Assembly: GCF_003667275.1 (NCBI RefSeq)
Contig: NZ_RCNV01000003.1
Span: 280,103-344,102 of the forward strand
From: Mesonia aquimarina
GTDB lineage: Bacteria; Bacteroidota; Bacteroidia; Flavobacteriales; Flavobacteriaceae
DNA length: 64,000 nucleotides
Direction of reading: 5' to 3'
This document shows, piece after piece, positions 25,921 through 34,559 of the stretch (position 1 is its first letter; every line of letters starts with the position of its first letter). The position numbers and the translations under genes are program-made. The notes beneath the pieces were generated by a model. That model saw only the letters and a program-made list of their open reading frames with translations, did not search any database and was not told the origin of the DNA.

Positions 25921-28311
25921 TTAAGATTTCCAGAATTTCCATCGGCTTGTCGGTTGCGCTTCCGAATAGCCGTAGCCATAGCCGTAATTATACCCATAGC
26001 CGCCTTTTTCTTCCACCCCATTCACCACCAAGGCAATATTTTTTAATTTTTGATGCTCATGCATTTCTTTTACGTGCTCCATCAATTTGACATCGGTATA
26101 ATTGGCACGGGTTACATACACCGTCATATCCGCAAGTTGGGAGATCAACAAGGTATCGGTGACCAAAATAGTGGGTGCGGTATCCACAATTACATAATCA
26201 TATTGTGCTTTTACCGCCGCAATTAATTCTTCAAAGCGACCGTTTAATAACAATTCTGCCGGATTAGGCGGGATATTTCCGGATAAAATCATATCCAAGC
26301 ATTTTACCCCCATCACCTCTTTTAACAGCATATCATCAACTTGAATCTTCGCATCATATAAAAAAGAACTGACGCCGGGTGTATTTTTTCCTTTATTGAT
26401 ATAGGTATGCAACTGCGGATTTCGCAAATCACAGCCTAACAACAAGACCTTCTTATTGGTCGCGGCCAAGGTATTGGCAAGGTTTAAGGAAGTAAAGGTT
26501 TTTCCTTCCCCCTTGGTCGAAGAAGTCACATAAATGACTTGTCCTTCATCGCTTTTATGGTCCGGCGACTTAAAATAGGATAAGTTAGTTCGTAAAATAC
26601 GGAAAGCTTCGGCGACAACCGAGCGATCGGAAGCTTTTAACACACTGGCATGCTGCCGCTCTATCATTGGAATCTCTGCGACCACCGGTATATTTTTCAC
26701 CAAGCGCTTTACATGATCTTTATTGATGAGCTTGGTATCCAATAAAAACTTTAGGTACAACACCCCAAACGGAAGTAAGAGGCCTAAAATTAAGGCGGCC
26801 AACATAATAATCGCCTTTTTGGGGGCTACCGGTTCCGGTTGGGTATAGGCATAATCTACCATTTTTACCGTAGGTGCCGTCGTGGCATACTGCAAGGCAG
26901 CTTCTTCTCGCTTTTGTAATAAAAACAAGTAAAGCTTTTCCTTGATATCGCGCTGGCGGATAATGGTGCGAATTTCTTTTTCCTTTTTCGGCAAGGTACT
27001 CAACTGACCCGAAGAGGTATTCTCCCGCTCCTGCATATTTTTTAGGGAAATCTCCAGGCTGTTGATGTAGGCATCTACACTGTTTAAAATATTGACCTTA
27101 ATCCGCTCTAATTTTTCTTCCAAATTAACCACCAGCGGATTTTGCTGCGTGGACGAAATTAAGAATTGATCCCGTTGCAAGACCGTCTCGTTATACGATT
27201 CCGTCAAGTTATTTACACTCTCATTTTCAATCCCCAAATTAGCCGGCAACAAGGTAAATTCATCCCCTTTTGTCAAGACCTCTTTAAAATCTTCTGCCAC
27301 GGCCTTTTGCGTTTCCAATTCAAAGCGACGTGCTTCGGCTTCTCCTTCTTTGGTAAATAATTGGGTGGCATTCGCCTGAATGTCTACCAAATTATTTTCT
27401 TCCTTGTAATCTACAATCCCGCTTTCTACCGTATCCAGTTCTTGAAAAAGAAACTCCAAACGTTCGTCGATAAACTCTCCCGTGCGTTCGGAAATTAAGC
27501 GCTTATCGTGAATCCCATCCTGATTAAACTGGTAGGTTAAGCGATTGAGAATGGCCTCACTTTTGGCCGGCGTCTGCCCTTGCAAAGACAGGTTTAATAT
27601 TTCACTCTTTTCCCCCACGGGTGATATTTGAATACTTTTGGAAAGCCCGTCGATTACCTTATTGGTTTCGGTAAAGCTAAACAAATAGGTCGCTTCTTGC
27701 AGTGCTGCTTGGTGATTTCCGCTAAAGTCTTCATTAAACTTCAGCTCAAAAGCATAGCCGGCCACCGAGACCCGTTCATTAAAACGGGCCTGTGCTTGCG
27801 CCTCGCTCTCCGTTTTAGTAACTTGAAAAGTATCGCCCGCTCCAAAACTAATTTTAAAAAGCTTTGGTTCTGCTTTATGCACCAAAGAGTCCGGCAGATG
27901 CCAAAGCACTTTAAAAGGCACCTCCTTCTTCCAAAGTTCGGCATCTTTGATATTCCCTTCTTTATAATAGCGGGTTTGCAGTGATAAATCATTCACCACC
28001 GTGCCTAAAATACGGCGGGAGTTGAGGATCTGAATTTCATTTTCCAGATTTACCTTACTCATATCAAACAGCGGACTCGCCCCTTGTAAGCCGGTTAAGT
28101 CTAAACCGCTCTCATTTTCCTTTAAGATCTTAATCTCAGTATTGGTGGTATATACTTTCGAAGCATAGCGCAAGTATAAAAAAGCGATGACCAAGGCCAA
28201 AAAGACCGTCCCTACAAACCAGGGCCAATACTTCAGGTACTTAAAAATCAACTGTTTTAAATCTTCGCCTTGCTCTTCTCCGGCTTGATAACTCTCCTGT
28301 TGCTCTACCAT
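25921..28311 (-). CDS. wzc: Wzc-like capsule chain-length regulator and tyrosine kinase
   Basis: 796-residue inner-membrane protein with the full bacterial tyrosine kinase plan. A cytoplasmic start leads to TM1 at about 33-50 and a Wzz-type periplasmic domain with long coiled coil (about 270-480). TM2 lies at about 505-528 after a Pro-rich segment (YTQPEPVAPKKA). The C-terminal ATPase domain has the Walker A SSTKGEGKT near 606 and Walker A' LLLGCDLRNPQ. The tail is a tyrosine cluster, YGYNYGYGYGY, the usual autophosphorylation site. It should control polymer length and export together with Wza, and be dephosphorylated by the CpsB-type phosphatase encoded two genes upstream. Confidence 0.94.
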   Translation of the reverse strand: MVEQQESYQAGEEQGEDLKQLIFKYLKYWPWFVGTVFLALVIAFLYLRYASKVYTTNTEIKILKENESGLDLTGLQGASPLFDMSKVNLENEIQILNSRRILGTVVNDLSLQTRYYKEGNIKDAELWKKEVPFKVLWHLPDSLVHKAEPKLFKISFGAGDTFQVTKTESEAQAQARFNERVSVAGYAFELKFNEDFSGNHQAALQEATYLFSFTETNKVIDGLSKSIQISPVGEKSEILNLSLQGQTPAKSEAILNRLTYQFNQDGIHDKRLISERTGEFIDERLEFLFQELDTVESGIVDYKEENNLVDIQANATQLFTKEGEAEARRFELETQKAVAEDFKEVLTKGDEFTLLPANLGIENESVNNLTESYNETVLQRDQFLISSTQQNPLVVNLEEKLERIKVNILNSVDAYINSLEISLKNMQERENTSSGQLSTLPKKEKEIRTIIRQRDIKEKLYLFLLQKREEAALQYATTAPTVKMVDYAYTQPEPVAPKKAIIMLAALILGLLLPFGVLYLKFLLDTKLINKDHVKRLVKNIPVVAEIPMIERQHASVLKASDRSVVAEAFRILRTNLSYFKSPDHKSDEGQVIYVTSSTKGEGKTFTSLNLANTLAATNKKVLLLGCDLRNPQLHTYINKGKNTPGVSSFLYDAKIQVDDMLLKEVMGVKCLDMILSGNIPPNPAELLLNGRFEELIAAVKAQYDYVIVDTAPTILVTDTLLISQLADMTVYVTRANYTDVKLMEHVKEMHEHQKLKNIALVVNGVEEKGGYGYNYGYGYGYSEAQPTSRWKFWKS

Positions 28312-28316
28312 ATTCT

Positions 28317-29078
28317 TTATCTAAAAATTAGGACTGCTGCGCTCAGCATGATGGATGCCAATGACAATAAGGAGCCTAAACTCCCCACAAAACCTGCGGA
28401 ACGCACTTTCGGGTTGTTCGGTTCTACATAGACAATATCATTCGGCTTTAAGTAATAAAACTCGGTATTCAGCCAATCGGACTGCGTTAAATCGATTCGA
28501 CGCGTTTCTTGTTTGCCTTCGGTTTGCCGAATAATCAAGACCGTCTCCCGTTTTCCGTTAATGGTGAGGTCGCCCGCCATGCCCAAAGCTTGCGGTAAAG
28601 ACACCACTTCTTCGGTGGTTGTATAGGTTCCGGGAGCTTTTACCTCCCCCATGATCGTAAATTTATTATTTACCAAACGTACCCGTACTGACGGGTCTTT
28701 GATATAAGCTTCTAATTTTTGCTGCAGCAAGTCCTGTACTTCTTGGGTGTTCTTTCCCAACACCTGGACTTTCCCGAGTTGCGGATACGTAATGCTGCCG
28801 TCTTTCCCAACCAAATAGCCTTCCAGTTTTAAAATATCAATCTGTCGAGTAGTTGCCTGCGTTTGCATTTTATCGAACTTAAAGGGCAAGGTGGTTTCTT
28901 CTTCCAACGCAGAAACATCGATTTTTAAAATATCGTTGACTTGAATATCTGGGTGCTGGTATAAGGAATCTACCGCGGCTAATTGAGCCTCATCGATATC
29001 CTGAAAATAAAGCACTTCTTTTTTGGTTGCACAGCTGGCTAAACTGGCAATTAGAATGAGTAGTAATATCTTTTTCAT
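28317..29078 (-). CDS. wza: Wza-like polysaccharide export lipoprotein
   Basis: 253-residue outer-membrane lipoprotein with signal MKKILLLILIASLASC. The export domain (DIQVNDILKIDVSALEEE to GSITYPQLGKVQVLGK) is followed by an SLBB segment (KFTIMGEVKAPGTYTTTE). It ends in one hydrophobic helix, as in flavobacterial Wza proteins. It forms the outer-membrane exit channel for the polysaccharide and is 5 bp from wzc, so the two are translated from one message. A TATATTTG box lies only seven bases before the ATG. Confidence 0.93.
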   Translation of the reverse strand: MKKILLLILIASLASCATKKEVLYFQDIDEAQLAAVDSLYQHPDIQVNDILKIDVSALEEETTLPFKFDKMQTQATTRQIDILKLEGYLVGKDGSITYPQLGKVQVLGKNTQEVQDLLQQKLEAYIKDPSVRVRLVNNKFTIMGEVKAPGTYTTTEEVVSLPQALGMAGDLTINGKRETVLIIRQTEGKQETRRIDLTQSDWLNTEFYYLKPNDIVYVEPNNPKVRSAGFVGSLGSLLSLASIMLSAAVLIFR

Positions 29079-29085
29079 AGGTTTG

Positions 29086-29093
29086 CAAATATA
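29086..29093 (-). promoter_or_regulatory. Putative -7 element immediately before wza
   Basis: TATATTTG on the minus strand ends seven bases before the wza ATG. If used, the transcript would have almost no leader. No TTG is found at the usual 19-nt distance upstream, so this is a weaker call than the promoters at 9840 and 19409. Confidence 0.4.
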
Positions 29094-29155
29094 AACAAGT
29101 TTTTTAGGATCGCGCGGCTTTTTTATTTTTTTACCACAAGCGCTAAACCGTTGAT

Positions 29156-29896
29156 TTACACCCCGAAAACTTCTTTATTTTCTTGAAACAAGGGGCGTAA
29201 TAAACGACTGTATTTTTCTTTTAGAGTTATTTTACCTATTTTTTCTAAGTGTTTTACATGATGGGCATCGGTTCCTACAAAACGATAGCTCCCGTCTTTT
29301 AATAAGCGAAAAGCTTTTTGCTGTACGTGCGCTCCATAATGTTGACTCAAAGACAACAAATTTAATTGAAATTGACAGCCCAAGTCCAACAGGTTTTTAA
29401 AAGCACCGGGCTCCTTGATAAAGTTATAGCGTTCGGGGTGGGCCAAGACCGGCGTATAGCCCTTATGCTTTACCTGAAAAATAAGCTGTTCCAAATTCAA
29501 AGGCGCTTGTAAATAGGACATTTCCACCAAGAGGTGTTTATGATCTAAGCTGCATAAAATATCTTGCTGTACCAAGCGTTCAAATTGCTGTTCTAACATA
29601 TACTCTGCTCCGGCTCCAATAAGCTGCACTTCCAATCCTTCCTGTTGTATTGCTTTTTGGACTTTCGCCAGTGCTTCCGCTATGGTCTTGGGCGTATTGG
29701 GGTAGTTTCCTTCCATGACATGCGGGCTCGCAATGACCTGCCGTATTCCCAAGTGCTGATAGGCTTTGAGCATGGCGATACTTTCTTCTAGGCTCTTCGC
29801 CCCATCATCGATGCCCGGCAACAGGTGATTATGCATATCAACCATTCCCGGCAGGAGTTCACTTAATTCGCTTTTGGACGAAAATAAAAAATTCAT
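29156..29896 (-). CDS. CpsB/CapC-type tyrosine-protein phosphatase
   Basis: 246 residues with the PHP-superfamily metal-dependent phosphatase fold. The N-terminal DMHNHLLPGIDDGAKSLEES provides the first metal-binding histidines. SPHVMEGNYPN, VLAHPERYNFI and GTDAHH supply the others. In the family these enzymes remove phosphate from the tyrosine tail of Wzc-like kinases and so tune capsule synthesis. The gene lies directly upstream of wza-wzc on the same strand (78-bp gap), which supports that role here. Confidence 0.92.
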   Translation of the reverse strand: MNFLFSSKSELSELLPGMVDMHNHLLPGIDDGAKSLEESIAMLKAYQHLGIRQVIASPHVMEGNYPNTPKTIAEALAKVQKAIQQEGLEVQLIGAGAEYMLEQQFERLVQQDILCSLDHKHLLVEMSYLQAPLNLEQLIFQVKHKGYTPVLAHPERYNFIKEPGAFKNLLDLGCQFQLNLLSLSQHYGAHVQQKAFRLLKDGSYRFVGTDAHHVKHLEKIGKITLKEKYSRLLRPLFQENKEVFGV

Positions 29897-29941
29897 GCAC
29901 TGTTTTTTTTTACAAAACTAGGCTAAAAAGTTGATATTCCC

Positions 29942-30601
29942 TTAATACCAATCGGCATGATGGTACTCTTTACCCAAATAGATTTGAATCCCGATACTCG
30001 CACTGAGCATCCCACCGGTTTCGCCGGATTCTCCGGCTTGCAAAGAAAGGCCGTTATATCCGTAATGTTGCTTAAAATTGGTCGTAAAGCTAAGGTCCCC
30101 GACCAAACTAAACCGATTGCTTAATTTTATTTGTGGCGTTAAACCGACAAGAAAGTTACCGATATGCTCTACAGAACCTCCTTGAAGCGGTGTTGCCGTA
30201 CCGGCTCCTATTCCGCTATGCACCAATAAGCCGATGCTTTTACGCCATTGATGCGGAAAGCCTACTACATTTCCTAAATTGACGACCGCTTCCAGCCCCA
30301 AGCGATGCATACTCAGCCCCGCCGTTTGATCCCCAAAACGATCATACCCGTAGCCTCCGCGTAATCCGAAATTTCGATTCAACATATAACGCGCACCCAA
30401 ACCTACTTGCGGCAAGCCTACAAACTCACTTTTATCGACCGTTGCCGGACGCAAGGGCAAGGTTCCCCCTAGATTCACTTCTACTGAAAATTGATTGTAT
30501 TTTTTTTCTTGTGCCGTAAGCGTCTGTACCAACACCACACAAAGGAAAAAGGATAAAATACATCCCAACCTGCTTTTTTTCGATAAAGAGCAATAATTCA
30601 A
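29942..30601 (-). CDS. Outer-membrane beta-barrel, paralogue of the OmpA barrel
   Basis: 219 residues: a signal peptide (ending in TLTAQ) followed by only a beta-barrel. Its motifs track the first half of the OmpA protein at 19493-20785: VGLGARYMLNRNFGL against GLGVRYMITNRFGL, FLVGLTPQIKLSNRFSL against LMAGITPQVKLSDHFVL, and the final HHADWY against KHADWY. It stops exactly where the OmpA protein passes into its coiled coil. The start must be TTG at 30601 or an internal TTG, since no ATG fits the frame. It lies 45 bp upstream of the phosphatase gene and may belong to the export operon. Its function is unknown. Confidence 0.8.
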   Translation of the reverse strand: MNYCSLSKKSRLGCILSFFLCVVLVQTLTAQEKKYNQFSVEVNLGGTLPLRPATVDKSEFVGLPQVGLGARYMLNRNFGLRGGYGYDRFGDQTAGLSMHRLGLEAVVNLGNVVGFPHQWRKSIGLLVHSGIGAGTATPLQGGSVEHIGNFLVGLTPQIKLSNRFSLVGDLSFTTNFKQHYGYNGLSLQAGESGETGGMLSASIGIQIYLGKEYHHADWY

Positions 30602-30907
30602 GATAAAAGGTTTTAAAGTTCGTGACCAAAGATAGGATATTCCCTTTAGCTGTTAAAATAATTATAAAAAAAGGAAGCCCTATCCATGGAAACTTGTATT
30701 CATTTTCCGCTATAGAACAACTATAGCCTCCAAATCCCCTTTGCTTTCAAAGATTTAGTCCTGCATATAAGAACATATCCCCCAAAACTTAAAAAAACGC
30801 AAAAGCGAGGAATTTTTAAAGTATGGGAATTATTATTTTAAAAAAACTAGTATCTTTGCGGTGTACCCCCGTATATAATAAATTACCTGAATTCTTATAG
30901 AACGCGT
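30602..30907. other. Divergent intergenic region with possible -7 box
   Basis: 306 bp between the barrel gene and the CapD-like gene, which diverge. TATCTTTG at 30851-30858 fits the -7 consensus 49 bp before the CapD-like start, but no TTG lies at the standard distance. Nothing else is recognisable. Confidence 0.45.
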
Positions 30908-32854
30908 ATGTCATTTAAGAAAAAGAAGCTTGGTAGTTTGCTGATTAACCTTGCCAAACCACTTGTTAAAAACTATGTTCCCAGGAAATATATTTTCCTG
31001 ATCGATTTGGTGCTTAGTTTTCTCGCCGCCCAATGCGCCTTTTTTTTAATCTCCAGTACCGAAGGGAATTACCAACTCCTTGATCTTTCCAGCGGAATGT
31101 GGCTGATGGTTTTGGTACAGGCCTGCTGCTTTTTACTCTTTAAATCCTATTCCGGCTTGGTCCGCTACTCCAGTTTCCGCGATGCAATTAAACAACTTCG
31201 GGTGACTATGGTTTCCGTCTTCAGTTTACTGCTTATTAACCGGATCTACTTCTGGATTAGCGGCGAAAAATTGATTGCAGAAGCCGGGATTGTCATTTTT
31301 GGCTTTATTGCCTTTTCGTTTTTATTCTTCTTTCGGGTAGTCATTAAGAAGACCTATCAGGTGATGAACCGAAAAGAGCAACGGCAAACCGCCTATATTC
31401 TGGGGATAGAACGGGAGGATATTGCTATGGCAGAAGGGATCATTTCAGAGAACGCAAGTAATTATAAGGTGATCGGTTTTATTTGTAATGATGCAAAAAG
31501 TCACCAAACCCGTATTTTTAATTTACCTATTTATAATACCCAACAACTCCAAAAAAGTTCCACCATCGGAGATGCGGTTATTGTCAGTGATAGCAGACTG
31601 CAGTATTTACGCGAGCATCGACCTCAACTCCTCAGTAAACTCTTAGATCTGCAACTAAAGATTTACAAACTCCCTAATTTAGAAGACTGGGAAGGACAAA
31701 ACAGTGCCGCGAATTTACAAGCCATTAAAATTGAAGACCTTTTACAGCGTTCCCCCATTCAATTGGATCGCAATAAATTACACGATCGCTACCATAACAA
31801 AACCATATTGGTTACCGGGGCTGCCGGATCAATCGGAAGTGAAATTGTTCGACAATTAATTCCTTTTACCCCCAAGTCTATTTTATTGTTAGATCAAGCA
31901 GAAACCCCTTTGCACGAATTGGTGGTAGAACTTGACAAAGAGCACCCTCAACTTCGCTATGAAAAGATCATTTGTAATGTTCGGAGTAAGAAACGCCTGC
32001 GACAAGTTTTTAATCATTTTCAACCGCAAGTCGTATTTCACGGTGCAGCCTATAAGCATGTGCCGATGATGGAATCGAATCCCTTGGAAGCCTTAAGTGT
32101 TAATTTTCAAGGTACGCGAAATGTAGCCGATTTAGCCTTGGAGTTTAGCATTGAACGTTTTGTGTTTGTCTCTACCGATAAGGCGGTTAATCCCACGAAT
32201 ATTATGGGAGCTTCTAAACGCTCTGCCGAACTGTATATACAGTCGCTGGTGCACAGCAAACAACATCAAACCAGTTTTATCACCACCCGTTTTGGAAATG
32301 TATTGGGTTCGAACGGTTCGGTGATCCCGCATTTTAAAAAGCAAATTGCCCAAGGCGGTCCTTTAACAGTGACTCACCCCGAAATTACACGTTATTTTAT
32401 GACCATTGACGAAGCTTGTCAACTGGTATTGGAAGCCGGCGCGATGGGGAATGGCGGTGAAATCTACGTGTTCGATATGGGCTCCCCGATAAAAATTATT
32501 GATTTAGCGAAACACATGATCCGTTTAAGCGGGCTGGTTCCTAATAAAGACATCGCCATCGAGTTTAGCGGATTACGCCCGGGAGAAAAACTATATGAAG
32601 AGCTACTCGCTGATAAGGAATCGACTCTACCGACCCACCACGAAAAAATTATGATTGCCCAAGCCACCCATAATTTTAATACCACACAAATCGTGTTACT
32701 GTCAAATTTACTAAAGAGCGTTAAAACTTACGAAGCCAAAGACGCGGTATTGAGCTTAAAAAAGCTGGTCCCCGAGTTTCAACCGGCTGACTTAGCCACT
32801 CAACTCGCCAATAGCAATACCCCTTCCGATAAAAAAACGAAGCGTGTTTCTTAA
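30908..32854 (+). CDS. CapD/PglF-type membrane nucleotide-sugar 4,6-dehydratase
   Basis: 648 residues. The N-terminal 150 residues contain four hydrophobic helices (near 28-45, 65-80, 98-115 and 125-145). A CoA-binding-like fold follows (TAYILGIEREDI). From about 295 comes an extended short-chain dehydrogenase domain with the NAD loop TGAAGSIGSEI, FHGAAYKHVPMME, the catalytic region STDKAVNPTNIMGASKR and RFGNVLGSNGSV. The family converts UDP-GlcNAc to the 4-keto-6-deoxy sugar, a first step to bacillosamine- or fucosamine-type residues. The substrate is inferred. It runs opposite to the wza-wzc genes and ends 4 bp from a convergent core gene. Confidence 0.92.
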   Translation: MSFKKKKLGSLLINLAKPLVKNYVPRKYIFLIDLVLSFLAAQCAFFLISSTEGNYQLLDLSSGMWLMVLVQACCFLLFKSYSGLVRYSSFRDAIKQLRVTMVSVFSLLLINRIYFWISGEKLIAEAGIVIFGFIAFSFLFFFRVVIKKTYQVMNRKEQRQTAYILGIEREDIAMAEGIISENASNYKVIGFICNDAKSHQTRIFNLPIYNTQQLQKSSTIGDAVIVSDSRLQYLREHRPQLLSKLLDLQLKIYKLPNLEDWEGQNSAANLQAIKIEDLLQRSPIQLDRNKLHDRYHNKTILVTGAAGSIGSEIVRQLIPFTPKSILLLDQAETPLHELVVELDKEHPQLRYEKIICNVRSKKRLRQVFNHFQPQVVFHGAAYKHVPMMESNPLEALSVNFQGTRNVADLALEFSIERFVFVSTDKAVNPTNIMGASKRSAELYIQSLVHSKQHQTSFITTRFGNVLGSNGSVIPHFKKQIAQGGPLTVTHPEITRYFMTIDEACQLVLEAGAMGNGGEIYVFDMGSPIKIIDLAKHMIRLSGLVPNKDIAIEFSGLRPGEKLYEELLADKESTLPTHHEKIMIAQATHNFNTTQIVLLSNLLKSVKTYEAKDAVLSLKKLVPEFQPADLATQLANSNTPSDKKTKRVS

Positions 32855-32858
32855 GCTG

Positions 32859-33761
32859 TTATAGTAAGTTCTCTAGTGCCAAATTCACATGAGTAAATCG
32901 GAACATAAAGCCAGTGGTTTCTATTTTTTTATTACTTACCAATTGGCTATCAAGTACAATTTTAGACATTTTACCTAACAATATTTTTAAAATAAAACTT
33001 GGTACATTTGGTAAAAATAAGGGTCTCTCTAATTTTTCTGCAATTATTTTTGTCATTTTTTCATTTGACACCGGATTAGCCGCCACTGCATTGTAGGTTC
33101 CTTCTAAATCGTTTTGCAATGTGTGAAGAAATATCCCCGCTAAATCTTCTATATGAATCCAAGACTGCCATTGCTTACCACTTCCCAATGGGGAGCCAAT
33201 GTAATTTTTTATCGGTTTGGTTAATTTAGGGAGTGCTCCTCCTTTTTCTGAAAGTACTATACCAATTCGGATTTTGGTAACATCGATTCCTAAATCTGAA
33301 AATTTATTAGCTTGTTTTTCCCATTTGGATACAACTTCTCCTAAAAAATTATCTGCTATTTCTTGACTATCCTCATCATATAATTTTTGTAGTGAACTCG
33401 GGTAGACCCCAATTGCACTTGCAGAAATTAATTGTGTAATCTGGTGATCTTTTTTTTCAAGTAGATTGAATAAAGTTTGAAGTGAATCAATCCTGCTATT
33501 CAAAATTTTTCTTTTGTTTTTTTGAGTCCAACGCTGAGCTATACTTGCCCCGGCTAAATTAATTATCTTATCAACTCCGCTTAAGCAAGTTTCATCAATT
33601 TCACCATTATTCGGATTCCAATAAAAACCCTTATGTTTTTTATCGGTTGTAATTTTTGATTTATTTCTTGTTAGGTAATGAACTTCTACTCCTTCCTCTT
33701 CGCATTGTTTTACAATTTCTGAACCAACCAACCCAGTAGCACCGGTAATTAAAACCTTCAT
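32859..33761 (-). CDS. TIGR01777-type NAD-dependent epimerase family protein (YfcH-like)
   Basis: 300 residues of the extended SDR type. The N-terminal Rossmann motif VLITGATGLVGSEIVKQC is at residues 3-20. NLAGASIAQRWTQKNKRKI, SASAIGVYP and RIGIVLSEKGGALPKL follow, and the C-terminus carries the family-specific block VSNEKMTKIIAEKL. This set fits the YfcH/TIGR01777 group, whose substrate is not known. Codon use is AT-rich again, unlike the gene next to it at 30908, so the compositional border falls in the 4-bp gap between them. Confidence 0.88.
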   Translation of the reverse strand: MKVLITGATGLVGSEIVKQCEEEGVEVHYLTRNKSKITTDKKHKGFYWNPNNGEIDETCLSGVDKIINLAGASIAQRWTQKNKRKILNSRIDSLQTLFNLLEKKDHQITQLISASAIGVYPSSLQKLYDEDSQEIADNFLGEVVSKWEKQANKFSDLGIDVTKIRIGIVLSEKGGALPKLTKPIKNYIGSPLGSGKQWQSWIHIEDLAGIFLHTLQNDLEGTYNAVAANPVSNEKMTKIIAEKLERPLFLPNVPSFILKILLGKMSKIVLDSQLVSNKKIETTGFMFRFTHVNLALENLL

Positions 33762-33850
33762 CTTTTTTTATTTAAATTAAGCATTAAAAAGAATAGGCTA
33801 ATAAGGTTTAATACAGGTTTAACAAGCTTTTCAGAAGAAATGTTAACAGA

Positions 33851-34522
33851 TTACTTTTGAGCTCTCAACATTTCACGTTTTCCTGGCGGACCGGGTAGTT
33901 TTTCAACTAGAAAACCAACTGTTTTCATTGCTCTTTTTACACTTCCTTTTGCAGAATATGTCACTAAAATACCATTCGGTTTTAAGGCTTCATACATTTT
34001 TCGGAAAATCTCTACCGTCCATAAATCTGGTTGAACGCGTGCGCCAAAAGCATCAAAATAAATTAGGTTAAATGAGTTCTTTTTTTGGATATCTTCAAAA
34101 AAAGCACATTCTTTTTTTAAGGTAAAGTTACTTGAGATTTCTATAATATTTTCCCAAGAAACTGTGTGTATTTTTTGAAAAAGTCCTTGTGAAGAAGCTT
34201 CAGAAAACTGAGAAGTATAATTCAGTTTTTGTAACTCCTCTAACGAAACAGGATAAGCTTCTATGCCAGTATATTGAATTGCTAAACTCTTTTTTTCGGC
34301 TTCTAAAGCAGTAATTAACGCATTTAAACCCGTACCAAAACCGATTTCTAAAATCGATACAGAACGGGTTTTGTATTGTTCAATAAAATAGTGTAATCCG
34401 GTTTTTATAAAAACGTGTTGAGCTTCTTGAATAGCACCATGTTTTGAATGATATTGCTCATCCCACTCCGGAATATGAATTGTTGAAGAACCATCTGCTG
34501 TTGTAATAATTTCGCGTTTCAT
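33851..34522 (-). CDS. mnmD: tRNA mnm5s2U34 methyltransferase MnmD-type
   Basis: 223 residues corresponding to the methyltransferase half of MnmC. It completes 5-methylaminomethyl-2-thiouridine at the wobble base of certain tRNAs. ILEIGFGTGLNALITALE is the S-adenosylmethionine-binding motif near residue 60. The IYFDAFGARVQPDLWT segment and LVTYSAKGSVKRAM near the C-terminus are family signatures. The N-terminus (HIPEWDEQYHSKHGA) also matches. The FAD oxidase half is absent, as in MnmD. It lies 37 bp downstream of the DUF4920 gene on the same strand. Confidence 0.9.
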   Translation of the reverse strand: MKREIITTADGSSTIHIPEWDEQYHSKHGAIQEAQHVFIKTGLHYFIEQYKTRSVSILEIGFGTGLNALITALEAEKKSLAIQYTGIEAYPVSLEELQKLNYTSQFSEASSQGLFQKIHTVSWENIIEISSNFTLKKECAFFEDIQKKNSFNLIYFDAFGARVQPDLWTVEIFRKMYEALKPNGILVTYSAKGSVKRAMKTVGFLVEKLPGPPGKREMLRAQK

Positions 34523-34559
34523 GGCATCAGGTTAGAGTTTTAATTCTTCAACAAGAAAA

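Noticed and set aside
32859..32990. Search for a tRNA-derived direct repeat (att site) at the right edge of the GC-rich segment
   Set aside because: I could not see a copy of the tRNA-Lys or tRNA-Leu 3' end here, and no integrase gene is present in the window.
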